Shown here piece after piece: positions 21,556 through 29,482 of a stretch of 49,605 bases of DNA. The notes beneath the pieces were generated by a model. It saw nothing but the letters and a program-made list of their open reading frames with translations, ran no database searches and was not told where the DNA came from. Positions within the stretch are counted from its first letter, which is position 1. Each line of letters begins with the position of its first letter. A program made the translations under genes and the position numbers. The stretch is from an uncultured Porphyromonadaceae bacterium. Lineage in GTDB: Bacteria; Bacteroidota; Bacteroidia; Bacteroidales; Muribaculaceae. The stretch spans positions 1-49,605 of the forward strand of contig CAMWMK010000018.1 of the NCBI GenBank assembly GCA_947175295.1, read 5' to 3'.

Positions 21556-23203
21556 TAGATGTGGTATTGATGAGGGAGAGCATGTCGGTTTCTTTCTTGA
21601 TTTGCGTGAGGCTGTCTTTGCGGTCTTTCTCTATCATTGCGTCGAATTCTGAAGAAAGGTCGGGATTATGACCTTTTAGCCTTGTGGCGGCCCATTGCTG
21701 TTCACAGGCTTCGTATGAGGCTGAAGCTTCGTCGAGTGCCTGCTCTATCTCCTTGATGCTGTCTGCCGCCAGCGCTCGCTTGAGGTCTGACTCCGTGATT
21801 ACTTGTCCTAAGAGATCGATCCAATGGTCTGTGATGTCAGCATCCGGATGTTCTGCCGGTTCTTTCTCCTTAAGTGAATCTACATACTTGCTCAGGGCAA
21901 GCGTGTAGAGCCCGCGTCCCTTCTCAAGTGAGCTTCGCTTTATCTTCATTCCATTATAGCCGATATATCCCTCTCCGTCGGAAGCCTGTGGGAGTAGACG
22001 GTCGATTATGTCGATAGCCTCCAGAATCATGTCGGCGGTATACGGATTCAGTATGCCGAATGAGATTCGGTCGTTGAGTCTCATTCCATTCCCGAGCCGC
22101 CGGTCGCGTTTCGGCCATTTGTCTCCGTCGCGCTTCAGGCCGTAGCTCTTCAGCATAGCGCCTGGCACCACGATGGTCTTGCCGTCTTTGTCGCCGAAAA
22201 GGTAGGAGAAGGGGAAGGCGGAAGTGTCGGGGTGTGTCTTGTGGTCGCCCATCACGAGAGAGAAAGCTCCTATGCGGGAACCGTGCATCACGTATGAATT
22301 GGATGAGGTCTTCACTCCGCGCTCAAGTACCCCCCAGTGTACCGGTCCGAGCTTGTACATATGGTTGCTCATATTGGTGCCCGATCCGGCATTCATAAAC
22401 GATGTCTGGCATCCGATGAGTAGGGAACTTTTGTGCATGCTGACCGTGTATGGACCGGCGAGCACCGCGCAGGCCTCGCCGTTTTCCATCGAGCAGTTGG
22501 CGAAGAAGAGCGAGTCGTGGGAAGTGAATCCCTTGTCGATCACACAGCCCTGTCCGACATAAGTGTTGCGGAGCACCACGCCGTTTGCCACCGAGGCATC
22601 CTCGATGATGAAATTCTCGGCGTTCACCCCCTGACCGACGTAGGTCGAGTGGCGCTGGTTGCTGACTACACTTCCGTTGTGGAGCAAAGCCGCACCCTCG
22701 ATAAGCACTCCCGGCCATACACGCACGTCTGAGATCGGACCGCAGTCGAAGATCTGGGCACCGTCGCCTATCTCCGGCATATCTCTCTCCTCCGATTTCA
22801 TTTCGGCTATATGGCGGTCGATCATCGGAAAGAGCCTTTCAGTCGCATACTCCGGCATCCGGGCGGCTATGGCGGCGATCTGCGCCGATATTCCGGGATA
22901 TATCCTCACCGGTCTTCCACCGGTCTCGTCGAGCACGGCTACATCCGTGCCGACCCCGAAAGACGCATTGGAGGAATTCTCTATCCGCGCCACATTTATG
23001 ATCCTTACGTAATCGCCTATGCGCACGTTGGAGATGCCTCCCGGCACATTGATGATCTCCGAACCCTTGCCGATCCTGACAGGCCCGCTGAAATATACGT
23101 TCCTGATCCGGCTTAGATCCGTGCCTTCCGCTATCTCCACCCTGCTCCAGTCTGTACTGAAGCAACCCTGACGTTCAAGTATTTCTATCTCTTCGTTGTT
23201 CAT
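21533..23203 (-). CDS. DUF4954 family protein (left-handed beta-helix type)
   Basis: With the ATG at 23203 (MNNEEIEILERQGCFSTDW) the product is 556 residues. A 5' extension to 23257 would translate an intergenic simple repeat and is rejected. Residues about 40-330 show irregular hexapeptide turns (for example VRIGDYVRIINVARIENSS, GVVLRNTYVGQGCVID), as in acyl- or nucleotidyl-transferase beta-helices. DUF4954 is a Bacteroidetes and spirochaete family of unknown function; sugar-nucleotide or acyl transfer is only suggested by the fold. The C-terminal 110 residues are helical and charged. It is the first gene of a pair with the overlapping FKBP gene. Confidence 0.85.
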   Translation of the reverse strand: MNNEEIEILERQGCFSTDWSRVEIAEGTDLSRIRNVYFSGPVRIGKGSEIINVPGGISNVRIGDYVRIINVARIENSSNASFGVGTDVAVLDETGGRPVRIYPGISAQIAAIAARMPEYATERLFPMIDRHIAEMKSEERDMPEIGDGAQIFDCGPISDVRVWPGVLIEGAALLHNGSVVSNQRHSTYVGQGVNAENFIIEDASVANGVVLRNTYVGQGCVIDKGFTSHDSLFFANCSMENGEACAVLAGPYTVSMHKSSLLIGCQTSFMNAGSGTNMSNHMYKLGPVHWGVLERGVKTSSNSYVMHGSRIGAFSLVMGDHKTHPDTSAFPFSYLFGDKDGKTIVVPGAMLKSYGLKRDGDKWPKRDRRLGNGMRLNDRISFGILNPYTADMILEAIDIIDRLLPQASDGEGYIGYNGMKIKRSSLEKGRGLYTLALSKYVDSLKEKEPAEHPDADITDHWIDLLGQVITESDLKRALAADSIKEIEQALDEASASYEACEQQWAATRLKGHNPDLSSEFDAMIEKDRKDSLTQIKKETDMLSLINTTSNGKTGIH

Positions 23204-23220
23204 ATCCACACACCCTTTCT

Positions 23221-23310
23221 TATAATGCACAATGCATAATGCACCATTCACCATCAATTCTCAATTCTCCATTCTCCATTCTCAATTAATTCTCCATTCT
23301 CAATTCTAAA
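23221..23310. repeat. Low-complexity ATGCAT / AATTCTC intergenic repeat
   Basis: Runs of CAATTCTC, CCATTCTC and ATAATGCA fill the gap between hflX and the DUF4954 gene. Related stretches lie at 30509-30541, 31743-31769 and 49491-49522. They contain no gene or RNA I can recognise. Confidence 0.7.
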
Positions 23311-24534
23311 TTAATTCTCAATGTCGTCATATTTCTGGAAAAGGAAATCGTTGTAGGGGAAACGCTCCACATGTATTTCCTTCGCCTTCTCATACAGGAG
23401 TTCCTTGAGCTGATCGATGTTGGTTCGGTCTTTGGCCGATATGAAGACGCAGTTGTTGTTCATCTTCGCCATCCATGTCTTCTTGAAGTCTTCAAGGCTC
23501 ATGTTCTCGCGTGTAGCGGGGGTGAGGTCATCGGGATCCTTCGGAGTGTATTTGAACGCGTCGATCTTGTTGAAGACGAGTATCTGTGGCTTCTGCGCCG
23601 CACCGCAGACTTCGCTGAGGGTCTTGTCTACAACTTCTATCTGCTCCTCGAAATTAGGATGGCTTACGTCTACCACGTGCATCAGCAGATCGGCCTCGCG
23701 CACCTCGTCGAGCGTCGACTTGAAGGAGTTGACGAGATGTGTCGGCAGCTTGCGTATGAATCCTACGGTGTCGGAGAGCAGGAAGGGGAGATTGTCGATG
23801 GTCACCTTCCTTACGGTTGTGTCGAGCGTGGCGAAAAGCTTGTTTTCGGCGAAGACGTCGCTCTTGCTCAGGAGGTTCATGATCGTCGACTTGCCTACGT
23901 TGGTATAGCCTACGAGTGCCACGCGCGTCATGTTGCCGCGGTTCTTGCGCTGTATGCTCTTCTGCTTGTCGATGTCCTTCAGTTCCTCCTTGAGGCGGGA
24001 GATCTTGTCGAGGATTATTCGGCGGTCGGTCTCTATCTGGGTCTCACCGGGACCACGCATACCGATACCGCCCCGCTGACGTTCGAGGTGGGTCCACATT
24101 CGGGTAAGGCGCGGGAGCAGATACTGGTACTGCGCCAGCTCCACCTGAGTGCGGGCTGTGGCCGTCTGTGCCCGCTTGGCGAAGATGTCGAGGATGAGGC
24201 TGGTGCGGTCGAGGATCTTCACCTTTAGTTCCTTCTCGATGTTGAGCACCTGCTTGGAAGAGAGGTCGTCGTCGAAGATGACGAGGCCTATCTCATGGTC
24301 TTCCACATATTGGCGTATCTCGTCGAGCTTACCGGTGCCTACGTATGTGCGTGGATTGGGATAGTCGAGTTTCTGAATGAAACGCTTCTCCGGCTCCGCG
24401 CCGGCGGTCTTGGCGAGGAATTCGAGCTCGTCGAGATATTCGTTGACTTTAGCTTCGCTCTGCTTCTGGGTGACGAGGCCGACGAGCACCGTCCTTTCGT
24501 TTTCTTCTTTATTTATTATGTTGTCTTCTATCAT
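23311..24534 (-). CDS. hflX: GTPase HflX
   Basis: This 407-residue ribosome-associated GTPase splits or rescues stalled ribosomes. The HflX N-terminal domain (about 15-125) has PNPRTYVGTGKLDEIRQYV. The glycine-rich linker is RLTRMWTHLERQRGGIGMRG, followed by PGETQIETDRR. The G domain begins at about 205: G1 VGYTNVGKSTIMN, G2 ATLDTTVR, G3 SDTVGFIRKLPTHLV, G4 NKID, and a G5-like SAKDRTNI. The length is normal. It is followed on the same strand by a low-complexity gap and then DUF4954. No obvious standard promoter is visible upstream; a terminator-like hairpin of the preceding pepD unit lies at 24578-24608. Confidence 0.97.
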   Translation of the reverse strand: MIEDNIINKEENERTVLVGLVTQKQSEAKVNEYLDELEFLAKTAGAEPEKRFIQKLDYPNPRTYVGTGKLDEIRQYVEDHEIGLVIFDDDLSSKQVLNIEKELKVKILDRTSLILDIFAKRAQTATARTQVELAQYQYLLPRLTRMWTHLERQRGGIGMRGPGETQIETDRRIILDKISRLKEELKDIDKQKSIQRKNRGNMTRVALVGYTNVGKSTIMNLLSKSDVFAENKLFATLDTTVRKVTIDNLPFLLSDTVGFIRKLPTHLVNSFKSTLDEVREADLLMHVVDVSHPNFEEQIEVVDKTLSEVCGAAQKPQILVFNKIDAFKYTPKDPDDLTPATRENMSLEDFKKTWMAKMNNNCVFISAKDRTNIDQLKELLYEKAKEIHVERFPYNDFLFQKYDDIEN

Positions 24535-24577
24535 GAGGTCGTATTCTTATTTCTATCCTTCTAAGAAAATAACGCAT

Positions 24578-24608
24578 TACGCCCCCCGCTTGTTTCGCGA
24601 AGGGCGTA
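24578..24608 (-). terminator. Hairpin downstream of the pepD-muramidase-pepD unit
   Basis: TACGCCC (24578-24584) pairs with GGGCGTA (24602-24608), and a few further G/C pairs extend the stem inward. On the minus strand it is followed after a few bases by TTATTTTCTT. It lies 40 bases past the pepD stop, so it fits a weak intrinsic terminator. Confidence 0.6.
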
Positions 24609-24647
24609 TCGATGTTCTAATTCTTTCCCCATTTGAGGGGCATGGTG

Positions 24648-26105
24648 CTATGCCAGACGCCTCAGCAGGTCGGTCAGGAACTTCCAGTATTCCTCCACCG
24701 AAGGGATATAGGCCTTTTCGTTGGGGCTGTGGATGTCTTTCAGGGTCGGGCCGAAGGAAATCATGTCCATTCCCGGCATCTTCTCAAGGAATATGCCGCA
24801 CTCGAGGCCTGCATGCAGGGCCTCCACTTTCGGCTGGTAGCCGAAGAGGTCTTTGAAGCTTTCCTCCGCTGTCTTGAGCAGTTTGCTTTCGGGATTCGGA
24901 GCCCAGCCTACACTTGGGTCGTTGGTCTCCACTACGCATCCGATGTTCTCGTAGAGTGCGGTGATGCGGTCAGTGATCTCCTCGCGCTTGCTGTCTACTG
25001 AAGAACGCTGATGTGTGGTGACCACTACCTTGTCGTCGCCTTCCTTGTGTACGCTGGCGAGGTTTGACGACGTCTCCACGAGTCCCGGCACGGCGAGGCT
25101 CATTCCCTGCACTCCGTTGGGAGTTCCGAATATGGTGGAGATGAGCGGGCTTACGTATTCCTCCCCGATCATGCGGGCCGGTTTCTCACGCATCGATACG
25201 GTGAATGTGAAGCTGTCGCCCTCCGCGAGTCGGAGCTCGTCGTGGATGGTGGCGCTGTAGATCTCCGCCATCTTCTCGAAGGCCTCTCCGTTGCCGGCGG
25301 GAATGCCTACGAGGGCCTTGGCCTCGCGGGGTATCGCATTGGGAAGGCCGCCGCCCTGGAAGTCACTCAGCATGATCACTCCGAACTCGTCTTCGGCGAG
25401 CCAGAGGAAGCGGGCCAGAAGCTGGTTGGCATTGCCGCGTCCTAAGTGTATCTCCATGCCGGAGTGTCCTCCCTTGAGATGGTCGATATGCACTTCATAC
25501 CAGTCGAAACCCTCCGGAGCGTCGGTCTCCTCCATCGGATATGTGGCGATGGTGCACATGGATCCGGCGCATCCGATCACTATCATGCCGTGCTCTTCGG
25601 AGTCGAGGTTGAGCAGGATGCGTCCGCTGATCAGGCTTGCGTCGAGCCCGTTGGCTCCTGTCAGTCCCTGCTCCTCGTCTACGGTGAAGAGCGCTTCGAT
25701 CGGACCGTGTACGAGGTCGGGATCTATCATCGCCGCCATGGCGGAGGCGCAGCCGAGGCCGTTGTCGGCTCCGAGGGTTGTGCCTTCGGCGCGGACCCAG
25801 TCTCCCTCCACCACTGTCTTGATGGGGTCGGTCAGGAAGTCGTGCTCCACGTCGCCGCGCTTCTCGGCTACCATGTCCTGATGGCCCTGGAGCACTACCG
25901 TAGGAGCGTCCTCATGTCCCGGGGTGGCGGGGCAGTACATCACTACGTTGCCTACCTCGTCGGTAGCGTAGCGCAGCCCGTGCTTCTCGGCCCAGCCTAC
26001 GAGGAAATCCTTCATCCTGTCGAGATGATGGGTAGGGCGGGGCACTTTCGTGATTTCGTCGAAACACTCCCAGACGAGCTTCGGCTTAAGGTCTGTTATC
26101 TTCAT
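24648..26105 (-). CDS. pepD: Aminoacyl-histidine dipeptidase (PepD, M20 family), copy 1
   Basis: The 485-residue cytosolic metallo-dipeptidase hydrolyses Xaa-His and other dipeptides. M20 motifs present are VVLQGHQDMVAEK (metal His-x-Asp, about 79-91), TLGADNGLGCA (bridging Asp, about 111-121), TVDEEQGLTGA (catalytic and metal Glu pair, about 138-148), NLDSEEHG (about 170-177) and ALHAGLECGIF near 435. No signal peptide is present. Its ATG overlaps the muramidase stop as ATGA, making it the third gene of a coupled unit whose first gene is a paralogue of the same length. Confidence 0.95.
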   Translation of the reverse strand: MKITDLKPKLVWECFDEITKVPRPTHHLDRMKDFLVGWAEKHGLRYATDEVGNVVMYCPATPGHEDAPTVVLQGHQDMVAEKRGDVEHDFLTDPIKTVVEGDWVRAEGTTLGADNGLGCASAMAAMIDPDLVHGPIEALFTVDEEQGLTGANGLDASLISGRILLNLDSEEHGMIVIGCAGSMCTIATYPMEETDAPEGFDWYEVHIDHLKGGHSGMEIHLGRGNANQLLARFLWLAEDEFGVIMLSDFQGGGLPNAIPREAKALVGIPAGNGEAFEKMAEIYSATIHDELRLAEGDSFTFTVSMREKPARMIGEEYVSPLISTIFGTPNGVQGMSLAVPGLVETSSNLASVHKEGDDKVVVTTHQRSSVDSKREEITDRITALYENIGCVVETNDPSVGWAPNPESKLLKTAEESFKDLFGYQPKVEALHAGLECGIFLEKMPGMDMISFGPTLKDIHSPNEKAYIPSVEEYWKFLTDLLRRLA

Positions 26106-26830
26106 TTCTTTTCAGTCGTTTTCTTTTCGTTTTTATATTTGGCGTATTCCTTCGCCATTCGGGTGTGGTAGCCTCGCTTGGCATACGACGGACCGTTGTA
26201 TTTCCTGGCGAAAGCGGCCCAGTCTTTCTTGCGCAGGGCATCGAGCATTCCGGAGTTGCGTACGAATACGGCAAACATCTCCAGCTGGCTGAACTCCGAT
26301 TCGCATATCTTGCCTACCATCTCCTCCACGCTCTTGCAGCCACACTGCTTATAGTTGAAACCCCCTATCTGAAACATACCCCAGTAGGTGCCCATGTCGG
26401 CAGCGTCGGCGTTTTTCTTTCGTGCGTTGGTCAGTGCTGTCCATTCCTTCAGCGCGTAGCCGGAAAGCCCGGAGGGCACTTTGGCGTTGGGCATCTTGCG
26501 CCCTTTGTGCTTGGCGTTGTATTTGTTGAAGAGCGACTGCACGTAGTTGGCCACCGGCACTCCGGGAGCCCAGAAGCCCTGCAGCTTAGGCCCGGCCTCT
26601 ATCTTCACTACGGCCTTGATGGCCGCCACCTCCACTCCGAGTTGCTCGGCCACTATCTTGAAGTCTTCTTCCGTCAGGGTGTCGTATTTCACTTTTTCGT
26701 CGCCTTTCGGCATCTCTGTCAAGACGAGCGATACCATCTCCGACATGTCGTCGGAGAGCGTCTTCTCCGCATACGTAGCGGAGAAGACGCCTATGGTCAG
26801 AGCGGCGGCGAAGGAAATCAGCCGCCTCAT
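26102..26830 (-). CDS. Exported N-acetylmuramidase-like lysozyme (DUF3380 type)
   Basis: With the ATG at 26830 the product is 242 residues with a signal peptide MRRLISFAAALTIGVFSATY. A longer frame back to 26986 lies wholly inside pepD copy 2 and is rejected. The C-terminal half matches phage-type N-acetylmuramidases: IKAVVKIEAGPKLQGFW with a candidate catalytic Glu (about 81), MGTYWGMFQIGGFNY, the SEFSQLEMFAVFV helix, and DWAAFARKYNGPSY. It would cleave peptidoglycan glycan chains in the periplasm. Both ends overlap the flanking pepD genes by four bases (ATGA on each side), so the three are translationally coupled. An origin by capture of a phage endolysin is possible. Confidence 0.88.
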   Translation of the reverse strand: MRRLISFAAALTIGVFSATYAEKTLSDDMSEMVSLVLTEMPKGDEKVKYDTLTEEDFKIVAEQLGVEVAAIKAVVKIEAGPKLQGFWAPGVPVANYVQSLFNKYNAKHKGRKMPNAKVPSGLSGYALKEWTALTNARKKNADAADMGTYWGMFQIGGFNYKQCGCKSVEEMVGKICESEFSQLEMFAVFVRNSGMLDALRKKDWAAFARKYNGPSYAKRGYHTRMAKEYAKYKNEKKTTEKK

Positions 26831-28284
26831 GACTTGGCCACTTTTTCGAGTGTAAGGCAGAGGTGGCGCCAGAATTTGTCTACGGTCGGGATAAGGAGTT
26901 GCTCGTCGGGTGAGTGCACTCCGGTCATGGTCGGGCCGAAGCTCACCATGTCGAGGTGGGGATACTTGTCGAGGAAGAGTCCGCATTCGAGGCCGGCATG
27001 GATGGCCTTGATGGCGGGTTTCACGCCGAAGAGCTCCTCATAGGCGTCTGCGGAGATCTTCATGATCGGGGAGTTCATGTTGGGGGCCCATCCGGGATAT
27101 CCGTCGGAGTGGTCTACTTTCGCGCCTGCGAGCTGGAAGTGTGCCTCCACCTGGCCGGCGATGTCGTATTTGCGGCTCTCCACGCTTGAGCGCTGCGAAG
27201 TGGTCACCTTTATCCTGCAGTCGGCCTCCATCTTCACGGCGGCGAGGTTGGTCGAGGTCTCTACGAGTCCTTCGATGTCGCGGCTCATCGAGATCACTCC
27301 GTGGGGAGCGCTGTAGAGGGCGCGTACGAGAGCGAGGGAAGTGGCCTGGTCGATGGTGTATTCAGGCTTTTCCGCATCCTCGATGGCGATATTGACGCTC
27401 GGTTCGATGCCGGCGTATTCATTGGCGATCTCTACGGCGTAGGCTCCGAGCGCGGCCTTCACGTCGGCGGCGAGCTTTGTCTCGATTCCGAATACGGCGT
27501 GGGCCTCGCGCGGGATGGCGTTGCGGAGGTTGCCGCCGTCAAACTCCACGAGTTCCATGTTCCACTTCTGCGAGCAGTTCCAGAGGAAGCGGGCTACTAC
27601 CTTGTTGGCGTTGGCGCGTCCGAGGTGGATGTCGCCTCCGGAGTGTCCGCCGAGCAGACCGCTTACGCTTACCTTCATATATGAGAAATGGTCGGGGGCG
27701 AGGGAGCGTTTGTAGTCAAACCAGGCGGTGGTGTCGATGCCGCCGGCGCATCCTACGAATATCTCGCCGTCGTCTTCAGAGTCGAGGTTGATGAGGATGT
27801 TGCCGCCGAGCATGTCTTCGCCGAGGTTCTGCGCTCCTTCGAGGCCGATCTCCTCGTTGACTGTGAAGAGCGCCTCCACCGGGCCGTGCTTCAGCGTGGG
27901 GTCGATCATCACGGCCATGGCAGCCGCGATGCCGATGCCGTTGTCGGCTCCCAGCGTGGTGCCGCGTGCCTTCACCCAGTCGCCGTCTACATATGTGTCG
28001 ATGGGGTCTTTCATGAAGTCGTGCTTCACGCCGCTGTTCTTTTCTGCTACCATATCCATGTGGGCCTGCAGGATCACTGTCGGAGCTCCCTCGAGGCCGG
28101 GAGTGGCGTCTTTGTGCATCAGCACGTTGCCGCACTCGTCGGTCTTCACTGCTACACCGTGTTTCTTTGCGAATCCGATGAGGAACTCTCTGATCTGCTC
28201 TTCATGGCAGGAGGGACGCGGAACCTTGGTCACTTCGTCGAAGCACTTCCAGATAAGTTCCGGCTTAAGGTCTTTTACTTCCAT
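26827..28284 (-). CDS. pepD: Aminoacyl-histidine dipeptidase (PepD, M20 family), copy 2
   Basis: The 485-residue paralogue has the same length and motif order as copy 1 at 24648: VILQAHMDMVAEK (about 79-91), TTLGADNGIGIA, TVNEEIGLEGA, NLDSEDDG and AIHAGLECGLF. The metal ligands and catalytic Glu residues are all kept. The two copies are clearly diverged along their length, so the duplication is old and the substrates may differ. It is the first gene of the unit, behind the promoter at 28348-28379, and its stop overlaps the muramidase start. It is cytosolic, having no signal peptide. Confidence 0.95.
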   Translation of the reverse strand: MEVKDLKPELIWKCFDEVTKVPRPSCHEEQIREFLIGFAKKHGVAVKTDECGNVLMHKDATPGLEGAPTVILQAHMDMVAEKNSGVKHDFMKDPIDTYVDGDWVKARGTTLGADNGIGIAAAMAVMIDPTLKHGPVEALFTVNEEIGLEGAQNLGEDMLGGNILINLDSEDDGEIFVGCAGGIDTTAWFDYKRSLAPDHFSYMKVSVSGLLGGHSGGDIHLGRANANKVVARFLWNCSQKWNMELVEFDGGNLRNAIPREAHAVFGIETKLAADVKAALGAYAVEIANEYAGIEPSVNIAIEDAEKPEYTIDQATSLALVRALYSAPHGVISMSRDIEGLVETSTNLAAVKMEADCRIKVTTSQRSSVESRKYDIAGQVEAHFQLAGAKVDHSDGYPGWAPNMNSPIMKISADAYEELFGVKPAIKAIHAGLECGLFLDKYPHLDMVSFGPTMTGVHSPDEQLLIPTVDKFWRHLCLTLEKVAKS

Positions 28285-28347
28285 TTTCTCTTCAGGTTTT
28301 ATGTTGTTTATATTGGTTTTTCAGGGTCGGGTGTCTTTTTCAGACTC

Positions 28348-28379
28348 CAAAGATATGAATTTTATTTCATTTTAACAAA
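28348..28379 (-). promoter_or_regulatory. Promoter of the pepD-muramidase-pepD unit
   Basis: On the minus strand TTTG (28376-28379) is followed after 20 bases by TATCTTTG (28348-28355), matching the Bacteroidetes consensus. The start site would be near 28342, leaving a leader of about 58 bases. It is divergent from the promoter at 28419. Confidence 0.8.
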
Positions 28380-28418
28380 TCTTTTACATTTCTTAATGCT
28401 CTAATCGCGATTTTTTAT

Positions 28419-28426
28419 TAATTTTG
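28419..28426 (+). promoter_or_regulatory. -7 element of the OmpH-like lipoprotein gene
   Basis: TAATTTTG matches TAnnTTTG fully; the -33 region has only ATG (28396-28398) in place of TTTG. The leader of about 65 bases contains an imperfect hairpin at about 28436-28461 (AGCG...TACC / GGTA...CGCT). Confidence 0.6.
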
Positions 28427-28498
28427 CATTCGGATAGCGGCCCTACCTCGGTAAGGACGCTTATAGCTACACAGTATCATCAAACACAAAAACAATAT

Positions 28499-29098
28499 AT
28501 GAAGAAAAAACTCTACACAGTCCTCGGCATCGCGCTCGCGCTTGCGGCCGGAAGCTCCCTGGCTTCCTGCGACGGATCGAAAGACGAGTCTGCGGCTCCC
28601 GCCAGAAAGGTGGCCGTAGCCGACAGCCTGGCTCTTCCCAACTACCGCTACGTGGATATGGACACTCTGCTCACCCGCTATATCCTCGCAAAAGACTACA
28701 ACGAGGAGATGATCCGTATGCAGAACAATCTCGAGGCTGAGACAAAGAAGCATCAGACCTCACTTCAGTCGCTCGCATCGCAGATTCAGAACAAGGTGCA
28801 AAACAACTCCTACCTCTCGCAGGAAAGCTTCGACACCGACCAGCAGAAACTTGCATCCATGCAGAGCAACGCCGAGCGCAGCGTAGGCATGATGCAGCAG
28901 AAATACGCCGAGGCGGCAGCCAAGGCTCAGCAGGCTGTGGCCGACTCTGTGACTGCATTCATCGAGAAATACAATAAGAAGCATGGCTACGACGCCATAT
29001 TCAACAAGGCGGCGGCGCTCCACTTCAATCCCGCGCTCGACATCACCGACGAGATCGTAGAGGGCCTCAACGCTGAGTATAACAAGGTGAAGAAATAA
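28499..29098 (+). CDS. OmpH/Skp-like periplasmic lipoprotein
   Basis: From the ATG at 28499 the product is 199 residues with a lipoprotein signal (MKKKLYTVLGIALALAAGSS, then LASC; lipid-modified Cys24). A longer frame from 28424 would include the promoter and is rejected. The mature protein follows the OmpH/Skp plan: a short beta segment (YRYVDMDTLL), two long antiparallel helices with heptads (about 60-150; EAETKKHQTSLQSLASQIQN), and a return strand (DAIFNKAAALHFNPALDIT). Skp-type proteins hold unfolded outer-membrane proteins during transport to the BAM machinery; the lipid anchor is a variation common in Bacteroidales. A small exported protein follows 12 bases later. Confidence 0.88.
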   Translation: MKKKLYTVLGIALALAAGSSLASCDGSKDESAAPARKVAVADSLALPNYRYVDMDTLLTRYILAKDYNEEMIRMQNNLEAETKKHQTSLQSLASQIQNKVQNNSYLSQESFDTDQQKLASMQSNAERSVGMMQQKYAEAAAKAQQAVADSVTAFIEKYNKKHGYDAIFNKAAALHFNPALDITDEIVEGLNAEYNKVKK

Positions 29099-29110
29099 TT
29101 CAGGGTGATT

Positions 29111-29440
29111 ATGTACAGGCGTCTGCGCGTATTTATGACAGTCGCGGTCTTGATGGCCGCTGCCGTGATTCCCTCCCTTTGCGTAGCCAAGGGGTGGGAG
29201 AGCGTGCGTGCCGATGTCTCGGGCCTGAGCTCTGTGGCGCAGGGCGACGACGTGGAGATCCGCGTCGCCCCGGGCCATGTGGTGGTGGTGGCTTCGCAGC
29301 AGGTGCAGATCAAGGTCTTCACCATCCTGGGGCAGGTAGTGAGCAGTGAGACCCTTCCTGCCGGCACGAGCCGCCTGCCGCTTTCCCACGGAGTATATAT
29401 CGTGAAAGTGGGCGACCTCACCTGTAAGATCGCAGTCTGA
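29111..29440 (+). CDS. Small exported protein consisting mainly of a sorting-type domain
   Basis: The 109-residue product starts at the ATG 29111; a GTG at 29105 is a less likely start. It has a signal peptide (MYRRLRVFMTVAVLMAAAVI, cleavage near CVAKG). The mature part of about 80 residues is a single beta-domain ending in VKVFTILGQVVSSETLPAG and HGVYIVKVGDLTCKIAV. This looks like the C-terminal tail domain otherwise found at the end of large secreted proteins, here with no cargo. It lies 12 bases after the OmpH-like gene and is probably co-transcribed. It may be a stripped remnant of a larger protein or a stand-alone surface or periplasmic protein. Confidence 0.75.
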   Translation: MYRRLRVFMTVAVLMAAAVIPSLCVAKGWESVRADVSGLSSVAQGDDVEIRVAPGHVVVVASQQVQIKVFTILGQVVSSETLPAGTSRLPLSHGVYIVKVGDLTCKIAV

Positions 29441-29482
29441 ATAAGCTAAACCTCTTTAAACCCCCTAAACCCTTAACCCAAT

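Noticed and set aside
23371..24228. A 285-residue plus-strand open frame opposite hflX
   Set aside because: It is antisense to a clear HflX gene; the composition and lack of motifs mark it as a shadow of a GC-rich gene. Many similar long antisense frames (25446-26171, 26165-27043, 27688-28404, 39195-40052) were dropped for the same reason.
26831..26986. N-terminal extension of the muramidase to 26986
   Set aside because: It lies wholly inside the pepD gene in another frame; the ATG at 26830 overlaps the pepD stop and starts a signal peptide.
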